A stretch of DNA of 13,925 nt, from positions 1 to 13,925 of the forward strand of contig CALESS010000615.1 in assembly GCA_937907495.1 (NCBI GenBank), in the 5' to 3' direction. Source of the stretch: an uncultured Anaerolineaceae bacterium (lineage in GTDB: Bacteria; Chloroflexota; Anaerolineae; Anaerolineales; Anaerolineaceae). The notes beneath the pieces are model-generated. The model searched no databases and was not told the DNA's origin. It saw only the letters and a program-made list of their open reading frames with translations. A program made the position numbers and the translations under genes. Shown piece after piece: positions 5,550 through 12,329 of this stretch. Positions within the stretch are counted from its first letter, which is position 1. The number at the start of each line of letters is the position of its first letter.

Positions 5550-7463
5550 ATGAAGATGAACTCAAAAGCTGCCCGGATAATTATTTTGCTGGTTGCACTG
5601 GCGTTCACCTCCAGCCTGGCTGCCTGTGTCTCGCTGGCTTCCGATATCACCCCGCCGCCCGGTTATGTGCCCCCGCAACCCCAGCCGACGGCTGCCCCCG
5701 TTTACCCGATGGTACCGCCCGATCCACAGGCTGGTGCGCCGATTTATGCCGAGAAATGCGCCCCCTGTCACGGGGAAAGCGGCCTGGGGGATGGGTCGCA
5801 GGCGGGCGCCCTGTCCGTCTCCCCGGCGGCCTTGGCCAACCCGAATGTGTTTCGTGCCGCGCGGCCCACAGATTGGTTCAACCTGGTGACACGCGGCAAC
5901 CTGGAGCGGATGATGCCGCCCTTCTCCAGCCTGGATGACCGCCAGCGCTGGGATGTGGTGGCTTACGCCTACACCCTGGGTACTTTGGCGGAGTCCCTGA
6001 CACAGGGCGGCGAAATTTACCAGGCCGAGTGTGCGGAATGCCACGGCGAGCGGGGCCAGGCCCCGGGTGCGGCCGATTGGAGCGACCCGGCGGTGTTGGC
6101 GAAGCTTTCCGACCAGGAAATGTTCACCGCCATCAGCAATGGGCTGGGCGAAATGCCCGCTTTTGCAGAGCGTTTTAGTGAAGCAGAGCGCTGGGCTGTG
6201 ACCTCGTATGTGCGCAGTTTGAGCTTTGCCCAACCGGTGGTTGCCGCCTATCCCCCGCCGGTGGATGTCACCCCGACCCCGGATGTCAATGAGACAATGC
6301 CAGCCCCCACCGAAGTAGCCCCGGTGACGCCCAGCGTGGAGCCAACCGGGGGTGCGCCGGCCGATATCGTGTTGGAGAACTTTGATATCCAGGGGAAACT
6401 GACCCTCCCGGCTGCCACCACCCTGGCCGCTGGAACCTCCGTCACCCTGGAGAGTTACGATAATATGGAGCTTTCCGGCACGGTGGAAAGCCCGGTTGGT
6501 GCAGATGGCTCATTTGGCTTCCAGAATGTGGCAGCCGAAGTTGGCCGGGTATACCTGGTTTCGCTCACCTATGAAGGCGTGCAATACACCTCCGATCCGA
6601 TCCACATGACGGATCTGGTTGCCGGTCAGCCGGTGGCGGTGGAAATCGCCATCGCGGATGTCACCACGGACACCAGCCGCTTGAAGGTGGACCGCATGCA
6701 TGTCTTCTTTGATTTCCCGGCGGATACCCAGACGCTCCAGGTGGTGGAGTTGTATATCCTGAATAACCCCACCGAGCAGGTAATGGTGGGGGCGGATGGT
6801 CAGACGCCGGTGGTCAGCTACCAACTGCCGGAAGGAGCGATCAACCTGGCCTTCCAGGATGGTGTTCTTGGCGGGCGTTTTGTAAAGACGGCAGACGGTT
6901 TTGGCGATACCGAGCCGATTCCGCCGGGGAGCAATTTCCAGGTGTTGTTTGCCTATGAACTCCCCTACAATACCAAGCTGAAATTGGATTTGCCCATTTC
7001 CCTACCGGTGCAAGCTGCGGTGGTGATGGTTCCCGAAGGATTGAAGCTGAAAAGTGAGCAATTGATTTCCTCCGGGCCGACCACCATGCAGGGCATGAGC
7101 ATTGAAGTGTTCACGGCCTCCAACCTGGGTGGCGGCAGTTCTCTGGCGCTCAATCTCTCTGGCCGGCCGGGAATGGCCCCCGTCAGCGGCACTGAAAACA
7201 ACTGGATTGGCCTGGTCATCGGCGGGATCGCCCTGGCCGGGGCACTGGGCGGGGGGGCCTGGTATCTGCTGCGGCGGCGAAAAGCGACCGAAGAAGAGGA
7301 TTTGGAAGATTACCCACCCAGCCAGGAAAGCGCGGAAGATGTGATGGATGCCATCATCGCCCTGGATGATCTCTTCCAGGCTGGAAAACTCCCGCGGGAG
7401 GCCTATGAACAGCGGCGCGCCGAACTCAAAGCTCGCCTGGCCGCGCTAAAGGAACAGGAATGA
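5550..7463 (+). CDS. Diheme cytochrome c lipoprotein with C-terminal membrane anchor and SHOCT-like tail
   Basis: This 637-aa protein starts with a lipoprotein signal (lipobox LAAC, lipidated Cys likely C26). Two class I cytochrome c domains follow, with heme sites CAPCH (70-74) and CAECH (161-165). Likely distal methionines lie in MMPPF (121-125) and MPAF (202-205). After a Pro/Thr-rich linker (about 230-270) comes a beta-rich region with a carboxypeptidase-regulatory-like part (about 272-375) and an unassigned part (about 380-540). A membrane segment (about 553-574), a basic stop (RRRK) and an acidic cytoplasmic stretch end in a helical hairpin (about 596-633, LDDLFQAGKLPREAYEQRRAEL) like SHOCT or CcmI tails. 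Both ends would thus be anchored. It is probably an electron carrier and a client of the surrounding Ccm system. The stop overlaps the ccmA start by 4 nt. ATG 5550 is used, ATG 5556 is possible, and the ribosome site is weak. Confidence 0.85.
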   Translation: MKMNSKAARIIILLVALAFTSSLAACVSLASDITPPPGYVPPQPQPTAAPVYPMVPPDPQAGAPIYAEKCAPCHGESGLGDGSQAGALSVSPAALANPNVFRAARPTDWFNLVTRGNLERMMPPFSSLDDRQRWDVVAYAYTLGTLAESLTQGGEIYQAECAECHGERGQAPGAADWSDPAVLAKLSDQEMFTAISNGLGEMPAFAERFSEAERWAVTSYVRSLSFAQPVVAAYPPPVDVTPTPDVNETMPAPTEVAPVTPSVEPTGGAPADIVLENFDIQGKLTLPAATTLAAGTSVTLESYDNMELSGTVESPVGADGSFGFQNVAAEVGRVYLVSLTYEGVQYTSDPIHMTDLVAGQPVAVEIAIADVTTDTSRLKVDRMHVFFDFPADTQTLQVVELYILNNPTEQVMVGADGQTPVVSYQLPEGAINLAFQDGVLGGRFVKTADGFGDTEPIPPGSNFQVLFAYELPYNTKLKLDLPISLPVQAAVVMVPEGLKLKSEQLISSGPTTMQGMSIEVFTASNLGGGSSLALNLSGRPGMAPVSGTENNWIGLVIGGIALAGALGGGAWYLLRRRKATEEEDLEDYPPSQESAEDVMDAIIALDDLFQAGKLPREAYEQRRAELKARLAALKEQE

Positions 7464-8182
7464 TCGAAGTCCGCCGCTTATTAAAGCGGTTTGGGCCGAA
7501 AACTGTCCTGCGCAACCTGGATTTCCAGGCTGCGCAGGGTGAGTTTGTGGCTTTGCTGGGGCCAAATGGCGCCGGAAAGACCACGTTCTTGCGCATCCTG
7601 TCCTCCCTTTCCCGGGCGACCCTGGGCGAGGTGAAAATTGCCGGGCATCTGCTGCCGCATCAATCCGCCGAAGTCCGCCAGCGCTTGGGGGTGGTTTCGC
7701 ACCTGCCACTGCTGTATGGCGATTTGACCGCCGAGGAAAACCTGCGTTTTTATGGCCGCCTGTACTCCATTCCCGCACTGGATCAGCGCATATCATCGGT
7801 GCTGGAACAGGTGGGCCTGCTGAACCGGCGCAAGGACCTGGTGCGTACCTTCTCGCGCGGGATGCAGCAGCGCCTGGCTATTGGCCGGGCTGTGCTGCAC
7901 GACCCGGAGGTGCTGCTGCTGGATGAACCGCACACCGGCCTGGACCAGGATGCCTGTGAGATGCTGGATGGCGCCTTGCGCCAGGTGGCGGCCCGCGGCC
8001 GGACGGTGGTGATGACCTCGCACGATCTTTCGCGGGCGCAGGACCTGGCTTCCCGCTTTGATGTGCTCTCCCGCGGCCGCATCCAGGCCAGTGTGGCGGT
8101 GAGTGCCCTGCCGCAGGATGGCGTGCTGGCCTTCTACCGCCAGACCCTGGAAGCCAGCCTACAGAATGGGGGGCGGGAATGA
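7460..8182 (+). CDS. ccmA: CcmA, heme exporter ABC ATPase
   Basis: CcmA is the ATPase of the CcmABCD complex, which releases heme-loaded CcmE from CcmC. The 240 residues carry a complete nucleotide-binding domain: Walker A GPNGAGKTT (34-42), signature FSRGMQQR (131-138, the SRGM form usual in this subfamily), Walker B VLLLDEP (151-157) and the switch histidine in TSHD (H188). The start ATG overlaps the stop of the cytochrome gene, and the stop overlaps the ccmB start, both as 4-nt ATGA junctions. Translation of the three genes is therefore probably coupled. ABC ATPases are hard to name from sequence alone; the ccmB/ccmC/ccmD neighbours make this assignment firm. Confidence 0.95.
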   Translation: MIEVRRLLKRFGPKTVLRNLDFQAAQGEFVALLGPNGAGKTTFLRILSSLSRATLGEVKIAGHLLPHQSAEVRQRLGVVSHLPLLYGDLTAEENLRFYGRLYSIPALDQRISSVLEQVGLLNRRKDLVRTFSRGMQQRLAIGRAVLHDPEVLLLDEPHTGLDQDACEMLDGALRQVAARGRTVVMTSHDLSRAQDLASRFDVLSRGRIQASVAVSALPQDGVLAFYRQTLEASLQNGGRE

Positions 8183-8862
8183 AAGCGCTCTCCAATTTTT
8201 GGCGGGCCATGCTGGCAATCGTCTGGAAAGACCTGGCAACCGAGTGGCGCTCGCGCGAGCTGATTTCTGCCATGCTGGTGTTTGCCTTGCTGGTAATTTT
8301 TATCTTCAATTTTGCCCTGGAACTCACCCCGCAAACCCGCAATGATGTGACGAGTGGTGTGTTGTGGGTGACCCTGACCTTTGCCGGGACGCTGGGCTTG
8401 AACCGCTCGATGGCAGTGGAGAAAGACCGTGGCTGCCTGGATGGCCTGCTGCTGGCGCCGGTGGACCGCACCGCGATTTATTTCGGCAAGACGCTGGCCA
8501 ACTTCATCTTCATGCTGCTGGTGGCGGCGATAATCCTGCCGTTTTACTCGGTGTTATATAACACCAACCTGTTCGTGGGCGGCCTGCTGCTGGTAATCGT
8601 GCTGGGCGCCTGGGGATACGTGTCCATCGGCACGCTGCTGGCCAGCATGGCGGTGCAGGCCCGCACGCGGGATATCCTGCTGCCCATTTTGCTCTTCCCG
8701 GTGACGGTTCCGCTGGTGGTGGCCGCGGTGAAGGCCAGCAGTGGATATCTCAAATTGCTGGACCAGGTGGAGATCACCCCCTGGTTGAGCCTGTTAATCG
8801 TCTTTGACTTGATTTTTACAGCGATTGCTTTTTTGGTCTTTGATTCTGTGGTTGAAGAATAA
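8179..8862 (+). CDS. ccmB: CcmB, heme exporter membrane subunit
   Basis: A 227-aa protein with about six hydrophobic segments and a short amphipathic start. It has the CcmB pattern: a basic N-terminal stretch (WKDLATEWRSRE, 16-27), the loop MAVEKDRGCLDGLLLAP (78-94), and a later loop with QARTRDILLPILLFP (160-174). CcmB is the membrane partner of CcmA in the complex that lets holo-CcmE leave CcmC. It starts within the ccmA stop (ATGA) and is followed directly by ccmC; its TAA shares bases with the ccmC ribosome site AAGGAGG. Length and order are as expected and nothing is missing. Confidence 0.95.
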   Translation: MKALSNFWRAMLAIVWKDLATEWRSRELISAMLVFALLVIFIFNFALELTPQTRNDVTSGVLWVTLTFAGTLGLNRSMAVEKDRGCLDGLLLAPVDRTAIYFGKTLANFIFMLLVAAIILPFYSVLYNTNLFVGGLLLVIVLGAWGYVSIGTLLASMAVQARTRDILLPILLFPVTVPLVVAAVKASSGYLKLLDQVEITPWLSLLIVFDLIFTAIAFLVFDSVVEE

Positions 8863-8871
8863 GGAGGCTGG

Positions 8872-9585
8872 ATGAACGCAAAATCGAAATGGTTGTCTGT
8901 GCTGGATGTGGTCAGTATCGCCGGATTTGTGGCCGCAGCGAGCATGGTCTTCTTCTATGCGCCGATGGAGCGGGTGATGGGCCTGGTGCAAAAAGTGTTT
9001 TACTTCCACGTAGCCACCGCCTGGATCGGCATGCTTAGTTTCTTCGTGGCGATGGTGGCCGGCATCATCTACCTGGCAACGCACCGCACCCGGCCCGATG
9101 CCATGAAATGGGATATTGTGGCCGTGGCCGGGGTGGAGATCGGCCTGGTATTCACCCTGATCTGCATTGTCACGGGTTCGATTTGGGCGCGCCCGATCTG
9201 GAATAGCTGGTGGACGTGGGACCCCCGCCTGACGACTGTCACCATCATGGAACTGGCTTATGCCGCCTACCTGATGCTGCGGGCAGGCATTGAGGAGCCG
9301 GAACGGCGGGCGCGCTTTGGCGCAGTCTATTCCATCATCGCCTTTATCAGTGTTCCGCTCACCTTCTTCTCCATCCGCATCTGGCGCACCATCCACCCGG
9401 TGGTGATTGGAGGCAGCGACCCTTCAGCCAGTGGGGCCTTTGATATGACCCCCCGGATGCTGCAAACGTTTTTCACCAGCCTGGTTGCTTTTTCGTTTCT
9501 TTATGGCAGCCTGCTCTGGCATCGCATTCGCATGGGGCAGTTGGCAGCCAAAGTGGAGCAGCTCAAGCTGCGCCTTTCTGAATAA
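8872..9585 (+). CDS. ccmC: CcmC, heme-handling membrane protein
   Basis: CcmC binds heme on the outer face of the membrane and supports its attachment to CcmE. The 237-aa protein has about six membrane segments and the tryptophan-rich WWD motif WNSWWTWDPRLT (110-121). The two axial-ligand histidines are H46 (FYFHVATAW) and H175 (RTIHPVV), matching H60 and H184 of E. coli CcmC. A short charged C-terminal helix (about 222-237) follows the last membrane segment. AAGGAGG at 8861-8867 is a strong ribosome site 4 nt before ATG 8872. ccmD follows after 12 nt. With its CcmE partner of the CxxxY type, the heme transfer step may differ chemically from that in E. coli. Confidence 0.96.
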   Translation: MNAKSKWLSVLDVVSIAGFVAAASMVFFYAPMERVMGLVQKVFYFHVATAWIGMLSFFVAMVAGIIYLATHRTRPDAMKWDIVAVAGVEIGLVFTLICIVTGSIWARPIWNSWWTWDPRLTTVTIMELAYAAYLMLRAGIEEPERRARFGAVYSIIAFISVPLTFFSIRIWRTIHPVVIGGSDPSASGAFDMTPRMLQTFFTSLVAFSFLYGSLLWHRIRMGQLAAKVEQLKLRLSE

Positions 9586-9597
9586 AGGAGGAAGAAA

Positions 9598-9747
9598 ATG
9601 GATGCACCGGCAGATACGCTCAATTATTTTATCGGCGGATACGGGTTCATCTTCGGCGTGATGGCCATTTACCTGGTCAGCCTGGTGGTACGCTTCCGCA
9701 ACCTGCGCCAGGATGAAAAGAACCTGGAGGAGATGGAAGAGAAGTAA
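9598..9747 (+). CDS. ccmD: CcmD-like small membrane protein
   Basis: A 49-aa protein with an N-terminal outside segment (MDAPADTLNYFIGGYG), one membrane helix (about 16-31) and a charged cytoplasmic tail (RFRNLRQDEKNLEEMEEK). CcmD is a short single-pass protein required for release of holo-CcmE from the CcmABC complex. Sequence conservation in the family is low; the aromatic YFxxGGYGxF-type start and position right after ccmC identify it. AAAGGAGG at 9584-9591 is a near-perfect ribosome site 6 nt before ATG 9598 and overlaps the ccmC stop. It is the last recognised ccm gene of the block. Confidence 0.88.
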   Translation: MDAPADTLNYFIGGYGFIFGVMAIYLVSLVVRFRNLRQDEKNLEEMEEK

Positions 9748-9755
9748 ACCGCCCC

Positions 9756-9790
9756 GGGTCATTTATCTGGTAGAATCGGGTAAATGATCC
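9756..9790 (+). promoter_or_regulatory. Extended -10 promoter candidate inside an inverted repeat after ccmD
   Basis: TGGTAGAAT at 9768-9776 is an extended -10 (TG, one base, TAGAAT). It has no -35 at the usual distance. It lies in the 15-base loop between arms 9756-9765 and 9781-9790, which pair over 10 bases with one G-U wobble. A start would fall near 9783, about 75 nt before the GTG of the small gene. The repeat could be an operator around the promoter or a weak hairpin at the end of ccmD. No T run follows, so a terminator is unlikely. Confidence 0.42.
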
Positions 9791-9848
9791 CTGGATTTGG
9801 CAAGGCTGTTGCTCAGAAATTTCTGTTCAGGCAATATACGTGTGGATT

Positions 9849-9853
9849 GGAGG
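9849..9853 (+). promoter_or_regulatory. Ribosome binding site that sets a GTG start
   Basis: GGAGG lies 6 nt before GTG 9860. The same reading frame is open back to 9797, but that stretch has no ribosome site and includes this one, so the GTG is preferred. Confidence 0.7.
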
Positions 9854-9859
9854 TGTGTT

Positions 9860-10108
9860 GTGGCCACTCGAACCTGGAAAACCATTAAAGTTCGTTATTG
9901 TGATACGGCAGGTACGGAAGTAGAACTGGAAGCGGAGGCGATTTTCGCGGCGGAATGGATGCCGGATCAGCCGCCACGGCTGGGGACTCATCGCTGCTCA
10001 CACGCCAAGGAATGCATCCTGGCGCAAAAGCCGCGCTGTGTGTGGGCTGGCAACCCGGGATACGATCCATTTGAAGAGGAAAGCGACGAGAAACCGGCAA
10101 CCAAGTAA
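9860..10108 (+). CDS. Small cysteine- and histidine-containing protein of unknown function
   Basis: I do not recognise a named family. With the GTG start the protein has 82 residues and no membrane segment or signal, so it is probably cytoplasmic. The first 33 residues look like beta strands (TWKTIKVRYCDTAGTEVELEAEAIF). A compact motif follows: H44, C46, H48, C52 and C60 in HRCSHAKEC, then PRCVWAGNPGYDPF. Its spacing suits a small metal site, but it is not a standard zinc-finger or ferredoxin pattern. The C-terminus is acidic and likely disordered. It lies downstream of ccmD on the same strand, possibly with its own promoter, and before the terminator at 10123-10147. A link with cytochrome assembly rests only on position. 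Confidence 0.72.
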   Translation: MATRTWKTIKVRYCDTAGTEVELEAEAIFAAEWMPDQPPRLGTHRCSHAKECILAQKPRCVWAGNPGYDPFEEESDEKPATK

Positions 10109-10122
10109 CACGGGCGAAACAT

Positions 10123-10147
10123 CATCGGGCGGAGATACCGCCCGATG
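10123..10147 (+). terminator. Strong hairpin terminator shared by convergent units
   Basis: Arms 10123-10132 (CATCGGGCGG) and 10138-10147 pair perfectly over 10 bp with a 5-base loop, followed by TGTGTTTAATC on the + strand. It begins 15 nt after the stop of the small cysteine protein gene. On the minus strand it lies about 90 nt beyond the DUF362 stop and is followed by ATGTTTCGCCC. It probably ends the ccm unit and may serve the opposing operon too. Confidence 0.75.
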
Positions 10148-10238
10148 TGTGTTTAATCACCACTTTCCAGGGGGGAGCAGGGCGGCATTCGCAGCCTGGT
10201 TCTCATATTTGCCGGGGGCGTGAGTTGCCCGCGACCCT

Positions 10239-11903
10239 TCATTCTGGCAGGAAAGTCGCCAGGATGTTACGGTTTTCCGCCGCACAGAGTGCCCGGATTT
10301 CCGCGGGGGAGAGGGGGGCAAACGGCTCCAGGATGAAATCCAGCTCCATTTCCGCGGCGGAGAGGGGGCGCAGGGGATAGAGCTTATTCTCGTGATGCAG
10401 GGGGATGTCAATCCGCTGTCCGGTACGCAGCAGCTTTTTCCGCTGCTCGCACATTTGCAGAGTCGCCAGCAGGCCGCGCAGCAGGTAACGGTTTTTGGGG
10501 GAAATGACCTTGCAGGCTGTGCCGCTCAATTGGTGGATCACCATGTGAGGGGAATTGGGAAAGGGCATGCAGCCATCCACAAAGCGATCCACCACGGGCT
10601 TCAGCCCGGCAGCGCAAGTGCCAATGGTCAACTTTTTCCCCGGCAGGCGGCGGATATCCTGCGGGTGGTATGGATTGCCCGCGGCGTCATAATAGGTGAC
10701 CTGGCCCGCCGATTGGCAGCCGGCGCCGATGACCAGGTTGAGCTGAAAATCGCGCGGCTGGCCTTCGTGGTAGAGCATATCAAAGGCGTAGCGGGTGGCA
10801 GCCAGGCAGCCGCCGCGGCAGGTGGCTTCCAGCGCCCAAAGCTTTTCCGGCTGAAAGCGACCATCCGGTTCGGGCTGCGGGGCGTGGTTCATGGTATGAC
10901 CGATCAGCACCCGCACATGGGGGAAGTTGGTTTGCATCCAGGGGCCAAACAGGGAGGGGTCGGCAGGCCGGTAGGGGGTGATGCGTTCTTCACCGAGGAT
11001 TTCAACCGTCGGGTCATTGAAACCGTTCTCATCCGCCAGTTGCAGGAGGGGAATCTGGGACGGGTTGAGGCCCATCAGGCGGGTGGCGACACGGTCGGTC
11101 TCTACGCTGTGGTTGCCGCTGACGATCACCCGGCTTTGCACCGGGTCCACCGGGGCCGGGCAATTACCCTCCCCGCCAACGATGCCATCAATGATTACCA
11201 GGTCTGCCCGGAAGAGGTGGAGGATATCCACCAGCTTTTGGTCAATATTGTAAGTGTGATTGCGCTGACGCAGGTTATAGGAGAGCACGCCCATGGCGTT
11301 TTTGAAGCCCAGCGTGACGCCCGTGTAGAGGTTGGTTTTCATCTTGGGCAGGGAGATGTAAAAAGCCTCATGGCGGGCGATCTCGCTGAAAATTTGCGGC
11401 ACCACGATTTCGCGCATCACCCGGGCTTTGGGCAGCAGGTAACGGTCGGTGGGCTGCTCTTCCAGGGCCAGCAACTGCACCGAACGCACTTTCGCCAGGC
11501 GGTCCAACCCGGCGATGTGGAAGGCCAGGCGGGTGGGTATGCCGCGGCCGGAGGATTCGGCGATGACGATTTGAGAGGTATAGCGCTGCAGGAAAAGAAC
11601 CACCGCATCCAGCAGGCGGGGGTCGGTCGTTTCGGGGTAATCCCGCTTTTGCGTACCGAGATCGTGGAAAACCGTCACCAAATTGGGCTTGAGCACCACT
11701 TTGCGGCCGCGGATTTGATCGGTGAAGTGAAGGCGGTCATCCAGGCGGGACAGGTTTTCCTCCACCGCCGCCCGGATCGCCCGGACATCGGGGCGCTGCT
11801 CGTAAGCCGGGGAGCCGTACTCCGCCGGGAGCGAGACATAGTCCCGGCTGTAGTCCAATTGCGGGGCGTGGGTGATGACGACGACACTCGGTGCAGAGGG
11901 CAT
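10239..11903 (-). CDS. DUF362 domain protein with cysteine-containing C-terminal extension
   Basis: A 554-aa protein without signal or membrane segments. Residues about 60-300 match the DUF362 pattern: VVLKPNLV (69-76), a nucleotide-binding-like strand IVIAESSGRG (112-121), LPKMKTNLYTGVTLGFKNAM (185-204) and DGIVGGEGNCPAP (239-251). DUF362 proteins often carry ferredoxin domains; here none is fused, but a polyferredoxin is encoded next door. The remaining 250 residues are an extension I cannot assign, with C362 and C366 (ATCRGGC), C396 (GAGCQ), C430 (GTCAAG), C445 (DGCMPFPNSPH), C464, C485 and C540. These could bind a metal or cluster. The start is 6 nt after the ferredoxin stop, with AGGGAA as ribosome site. 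It is the last gene of the AOR operon. The biochemical role of DUF362 here is unknown; partnership with the oxidoreductase is inferred. Confidence 0.83.
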   Translation of the reverse strand: MPSAPSVVVITHAPQLDYSRDYVSLPAEYGSPAYEQRPDVRAIRAAVEENLSRLDDRLHFTDQIRGRKVVLKPNLVTVFHDLGTQKRDYPETTDPRLLDAVVLFLQRYTSQIVIAESSGRGIPTRLAFHIAGLDRLAKVRSVQLLALEEQPTDRYLLPKARVMREIVVPQIFSEIARHEAFYISLPKMKTNLYTGVTLGFKNAMGVLSYNLRQRNHTYNIDQKLVDILHLFRADLVIIDGIVGGEGNCPAPVDPVQSRVIVSGNHSVETDRVATRLMGLNPSQIPLLQLADENGFNDPTVEILGEERITPYRPADPSLFGPWMQTNFPHVRVLIGHTMNHAPQPEPDGRFQPEKLWALEATCRGGCLAATRYAFDMLYHEGQPRDFQLNLVIGAGCQSAGQVTYYDAAGNPYHPQDIRRLPGKKLTIGTCAAGLKPVVDRFVDGCMPFPNSPHMVIHQLSGTACKVISPKNRYLLRGLLATLQMCEQRKKLLRTGQRIDIPLHHENKLYPLRPLSAAEMELDFILEPFAPLSPAEIRALCAAENRNILATFLPE

Positions 11904-11909
11904 CGTTCC

Positions 11910-12329
11910 CTACCCGGAAAGGCTTTGCATCTGGATGGAATCCACCGGGCAGGCCGTCTCGCAAAACGAGCACCCGATGCAATTCCTGGCATCCCGCAGG
12001 TAGGCCACCGCCCGCACCTGGTCGGGCTTGAGTTCGGCAAAATCCAGCACGCTGGTCGGGCAAACTTCCAGGCAGATGCCGCAGGAGATGCAGGTTTTCT
12101 CATCCACCACCGGTTTAAGCCACAGGCTGCGTTTGAGCATGAGCACCGGCTGCCCGTCCTGGTCTTGCACGGCATCCGCCGGGCAAATCCGTCCGCAGGC
12201 GCCGCAATCTATGCAGATGGCGGGGTCAATCACGTGCAGGGTTTTGCGCTCGCCGGAGATGGCATCCACCGGGCAGACTTTGGGGCAGGCGGTGCAGCCG
12301 GTGCAAGCGATCGTGATGGTATGGCTCAT
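11910..12329 (-). CDS. Polyferredoxin with four [4Fe-4S] motifs, AorA-like electron-transfer subunit
   Basis: A 139-aa protein containing exactly 16 cysteines, all in four CxxCxxCxxxCP motifs: 9/12/15/19, 39/42/45/49, 80/83/86/90 and 117/120/123/127. This predicts four [4Fe-4S] clusters in two ferredoxin-like modules, linked by a stretch around 58-76. No signal is present, so it is cytoplasmic. The ATG overlaps the stop of the upstream aldehyde ferredoxin oxidoreductase gene by 4 nt, which fits a dedicated electron-transfer partner. In AorABC-type enzymes a small subunit with four such clusters (AorA) pairs with the tungsten subunit. It may pass electrons between the catalytic protein and the DUF362 protein or a soluble ferredoxin. 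Identity as polyferredoxin is certain; the AorA comparison is based on cluster count and position. Confidence 0.93.
   Translation of the reverse strand: MSHTITIACTGCTACPKVCPVDAISGERKTLHVIDPAICIDCGACGRICPADAVQDQDGQPVLMLKRSLWLKPVVDEKTCISCGICLEVCPTSVLDFAELKPDQVRAVAYLRDARNCIGCSFCETACPVDSIQMQSLSG

Noticed and set aside
5027..5650. Minus-strand frames over the zinc-ribbon gene
   Set aside because: They oppose a gene with a membrane segment, zinc ribbon and good ribosome site, and encode Pro/Arg/Gly-rich sequence without domains.
9797..9859. Upstream extension of the small cysteine protein
   Set aside because: It has no ribosome site of its own and contains the GGAGG that serves GTG 9860.
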